Positions 5,077 to 6,196 of a stretch of DNA of 6,196 bases are shown here, one piece after another. The translations under genes and the position numbers were made by a program. The stretch is from an uncultured Clostridium sp. (lineage in GTDB: Bacteria > Bacillota > Clostridia > Lachnospirales > Lachnospiraceae). Within the stretch, counting starts at the first letter, position 1; every line of letters begins with the position of its first letter. The stretch lies in the NCBI GenBank assembly GCA_900542035.1, contig UQMJ01000046.1, positions 1 through 6,196 on the forward strand, given 5' to 3'. The notes under the pieces were generated by a model, which saw only the letters and a program-made list of their open reading frames with translations, was not told the DNA's origin and made no database searches.

Positions 5077-6196
5077 TTAATCTTCTATGGTAATATCCAT
5101 GTGGATATTTTGTCTTAATTCTTCATCGCTTACATATATGGTATCCAGCCGCTCTCCAGCTCCTGCCAGCCTGGATTTTAAATAAAGTTTTTTGCCGTAT
5201 ACCTCTTCAATACGGCGTTCCAAATCTCCCAATACGCTTGGGCGGCTGCCAATGGCATAGTTTCCTGCATTGGAAAACACAATGCACAGACAGCTTTCTC
5301 CGCTTGGCTCCACTACCGTATCCCGAAAACTGGGCCGGATAGACATTCCCATCTCACGGACAATCTTCCCCCATTCATTCCGAATCAGGTTTAAATCTTC
5401 CAACTGTGCGGCAGGCAGGGAAACCGTCTCCGGCGGCACAGCCGGCTGCGTCTGGACAGGGGCCGTTTGTTCTGCTGGTCTGGCTGTTTGCTGGGAAACC
5501 TGCGTATATCCGGATTCGTTCTGGCAAACGCTTATAACGCCGGAGGCTACTTGATCCTCCAAATCGGCAAGTCTCTGCAAAATAGAATCCAGATTGGCTT
5601 CCATGGCTGGCTTTGTCAGCTTAATAAATGCCACTTCTACCAGAACTCTCTTTTGGGCCGCAAACCGAATCTGGTTTGACAGATCTGAGAAAATCCGGAT
5701 GTAGCGCATCAACGTATTGCCGTCTGCCAGGCTGGAATCTTCTTTTAACTGTTTTAAATTTTCTTCCGACATATCCAGAAGACCTTCTGCATCCTCTGTA
5801 CTCTGTGTCAAAAGAAGATTTCTCATATACCAGATAAAGTCCGTTACAAATTGTCCCAGCTCCCGTCCCTGAACCACTAGTTCTTCCAGTTCTTCCATGC
5901 ATTCCCTGGTATTTCCCATGCAGACTGCACGAAACATTTTGCTGAATACCGTAGTGTCCACTGCCCCCAGCACATCCAGCACGTTTTCATAGGTAAGGAG
6001 CTTCCCATAGTGAAATGCTACGCATTGATCCAGAAGACTTAATGCATCCCTCATAGAACCATCCGCAGCCTTTGCCACATAACGCAGGGCTTTTTCCTCT
6101 GCCTCGATCTGTTCTGCCTGAGTCAGCTCCTTTAGTCTCCCTGCAATGGTTTCCAGAGAAATTCTCTTAAAGTCGTACCTCTGGCAGCGGGACAAA
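5077..6196 (-). CDS. dnaX: DNA polymerase III subunit gamma/tau, C-terminal part (5' end outside window)
   Basis: DnaX is the clamp-loader ATPase subunit that loads the beta clamp and tethers the replicative polymerase. The visible 372 residues start inside the end of the AAA+ domain at the conserved SRCQRYDFKRI segment. The apparent start is a TTG that encodes the internal leucine of the family's (I)LSRCQR motif, so it is not a real start; roughly 165-170 N-terminal residues with Walker A, zinc-binding cysteines and Walker B lie beyond the right edge (estimate from usual family length). Then come the lid domain with the sensor-2 motif GSMRDALSLLDQ (visible residues 46-57), the oligomerisation collar (about 67-195), a Gln/Pro/Thr-rich linker (about 225-260) and a C-terminal domain (about 265-372) ending ITIED before TAA. 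It is the first visible gene of the operon, 28 nt before ybaB. Assignment is near certain. Confidence 0.97.
   Translation of the reverse strand, partial: LSRCQRYDFKRISLETIAGRLKELTQAEQIEAEEKALRYVAKAADGSMRDALSLLDQCVAFHYGKLLTYENVLDVLGAVDTTVFSKMFRAVCMGNTRECMEELEELVVQGRELGQFVTDFIWYMRNLLLTQSTEDAEGLLDMSEENLKQLKEDSSLADGNTLMRYIRIFSDLSNQIRFAAQKRVLVEVAFIKLTKPAMEANLDSILQRLADLEDQVASGVISVCQNESGYTQVSQQTARPAEQTAPVQTQPAVPPETVSLPAAQLEDLNLIRNEWGKIVREMGMSIRPSFRDTVVEPSGESCLCIVFSNAGNYAIGSRPSVLGDLERRIEEVYGKKLYLKSRLAGAGERLDTIYVSDEELRQNIHMDITIED

Noticed and set aside
5188..5193. A6 run in dnaX as a programmed frameshift site of the E. coli tau/gamma type
   Set aside because: Codons are AAA AAA CTT near visible residue 335, only some 37 codons from the end, with no obvious downstream hairpin or upstream SD; a shift there would not yield a gamma-like product.
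6193..6195. TTG as a start codon for dnaX
   Set aside because: It encodes the leucine of the conserved (I)LSRCQR motif in the middle of DnaX; the gene simply continues past the window edge.

Overview
The window looks like a chromosomal segment of a low-to-moderate GC Firmicute, most likely a Clostridia member of the Lachnospiraceae type. This rests on the conserved gene order dnaX-ybaB/ebfC-recR, strong AGGAGG ribosome binding sites, a consensus sigma-A promoter, and the overall protein style. The family assignment is inference from gene order and sequence character; no search was run.

All six genes lie on the minus strand and read from right to left: dnaX (3' two-thirds only, cut by the right edge), the YbaB/EbfC nucleoid-associated protein, recR, a large acidic TPR-containing protein of unknown function, a Cof-type HAD phosphatase, and a CvpA-family membrane protein. 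The gaps are 28 nt, a 1-nt stop/start overlap (TAATG), about 33 nt, 16 nt and 4 nt, so they almost certainly form one transcription unit. A long hairpin begins at the base next to the cvpA stop codon and appears to end it. No promoter for the operon is visible; it must lie upstream of dnaX, beyond the right edge.

The dnaX-ybaB-recR part is the familiar replication/recombination block: the clamp-loader subunit, a DNA-binding protein and the RecFOR recombination mediator. The second half is less conserved. The TPR protein combines an N-terminal helical-repeat region, a Tyr/Glu-rich linker, a domain that aligns by eye with CbbX/SpoVK-type AAA+ modules but has lost the Walker A lysine, the Walker B acid pair and the arginine-finger position, and then nine exact acidic pentapeptides each with a central tyrosine. 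This is the most interesting object in the window: probably a pseudo-ATPase scaffold.

The left 238 bases contain no gene. They hold the operon terminator, an AT-rich stretch, and a very strong-looking minus-strand promoter (A-tract UP-like element, TTGACT, 17-bp spacer, extended TATTAT) firing off the left edge into something not included here. Its architecture suggests a highly expressed gene, possibly a stable RNA operon. In Bacillus subtilis an rRNA operon also follows the dnaX-recR cluster, which fits but does not prove this.
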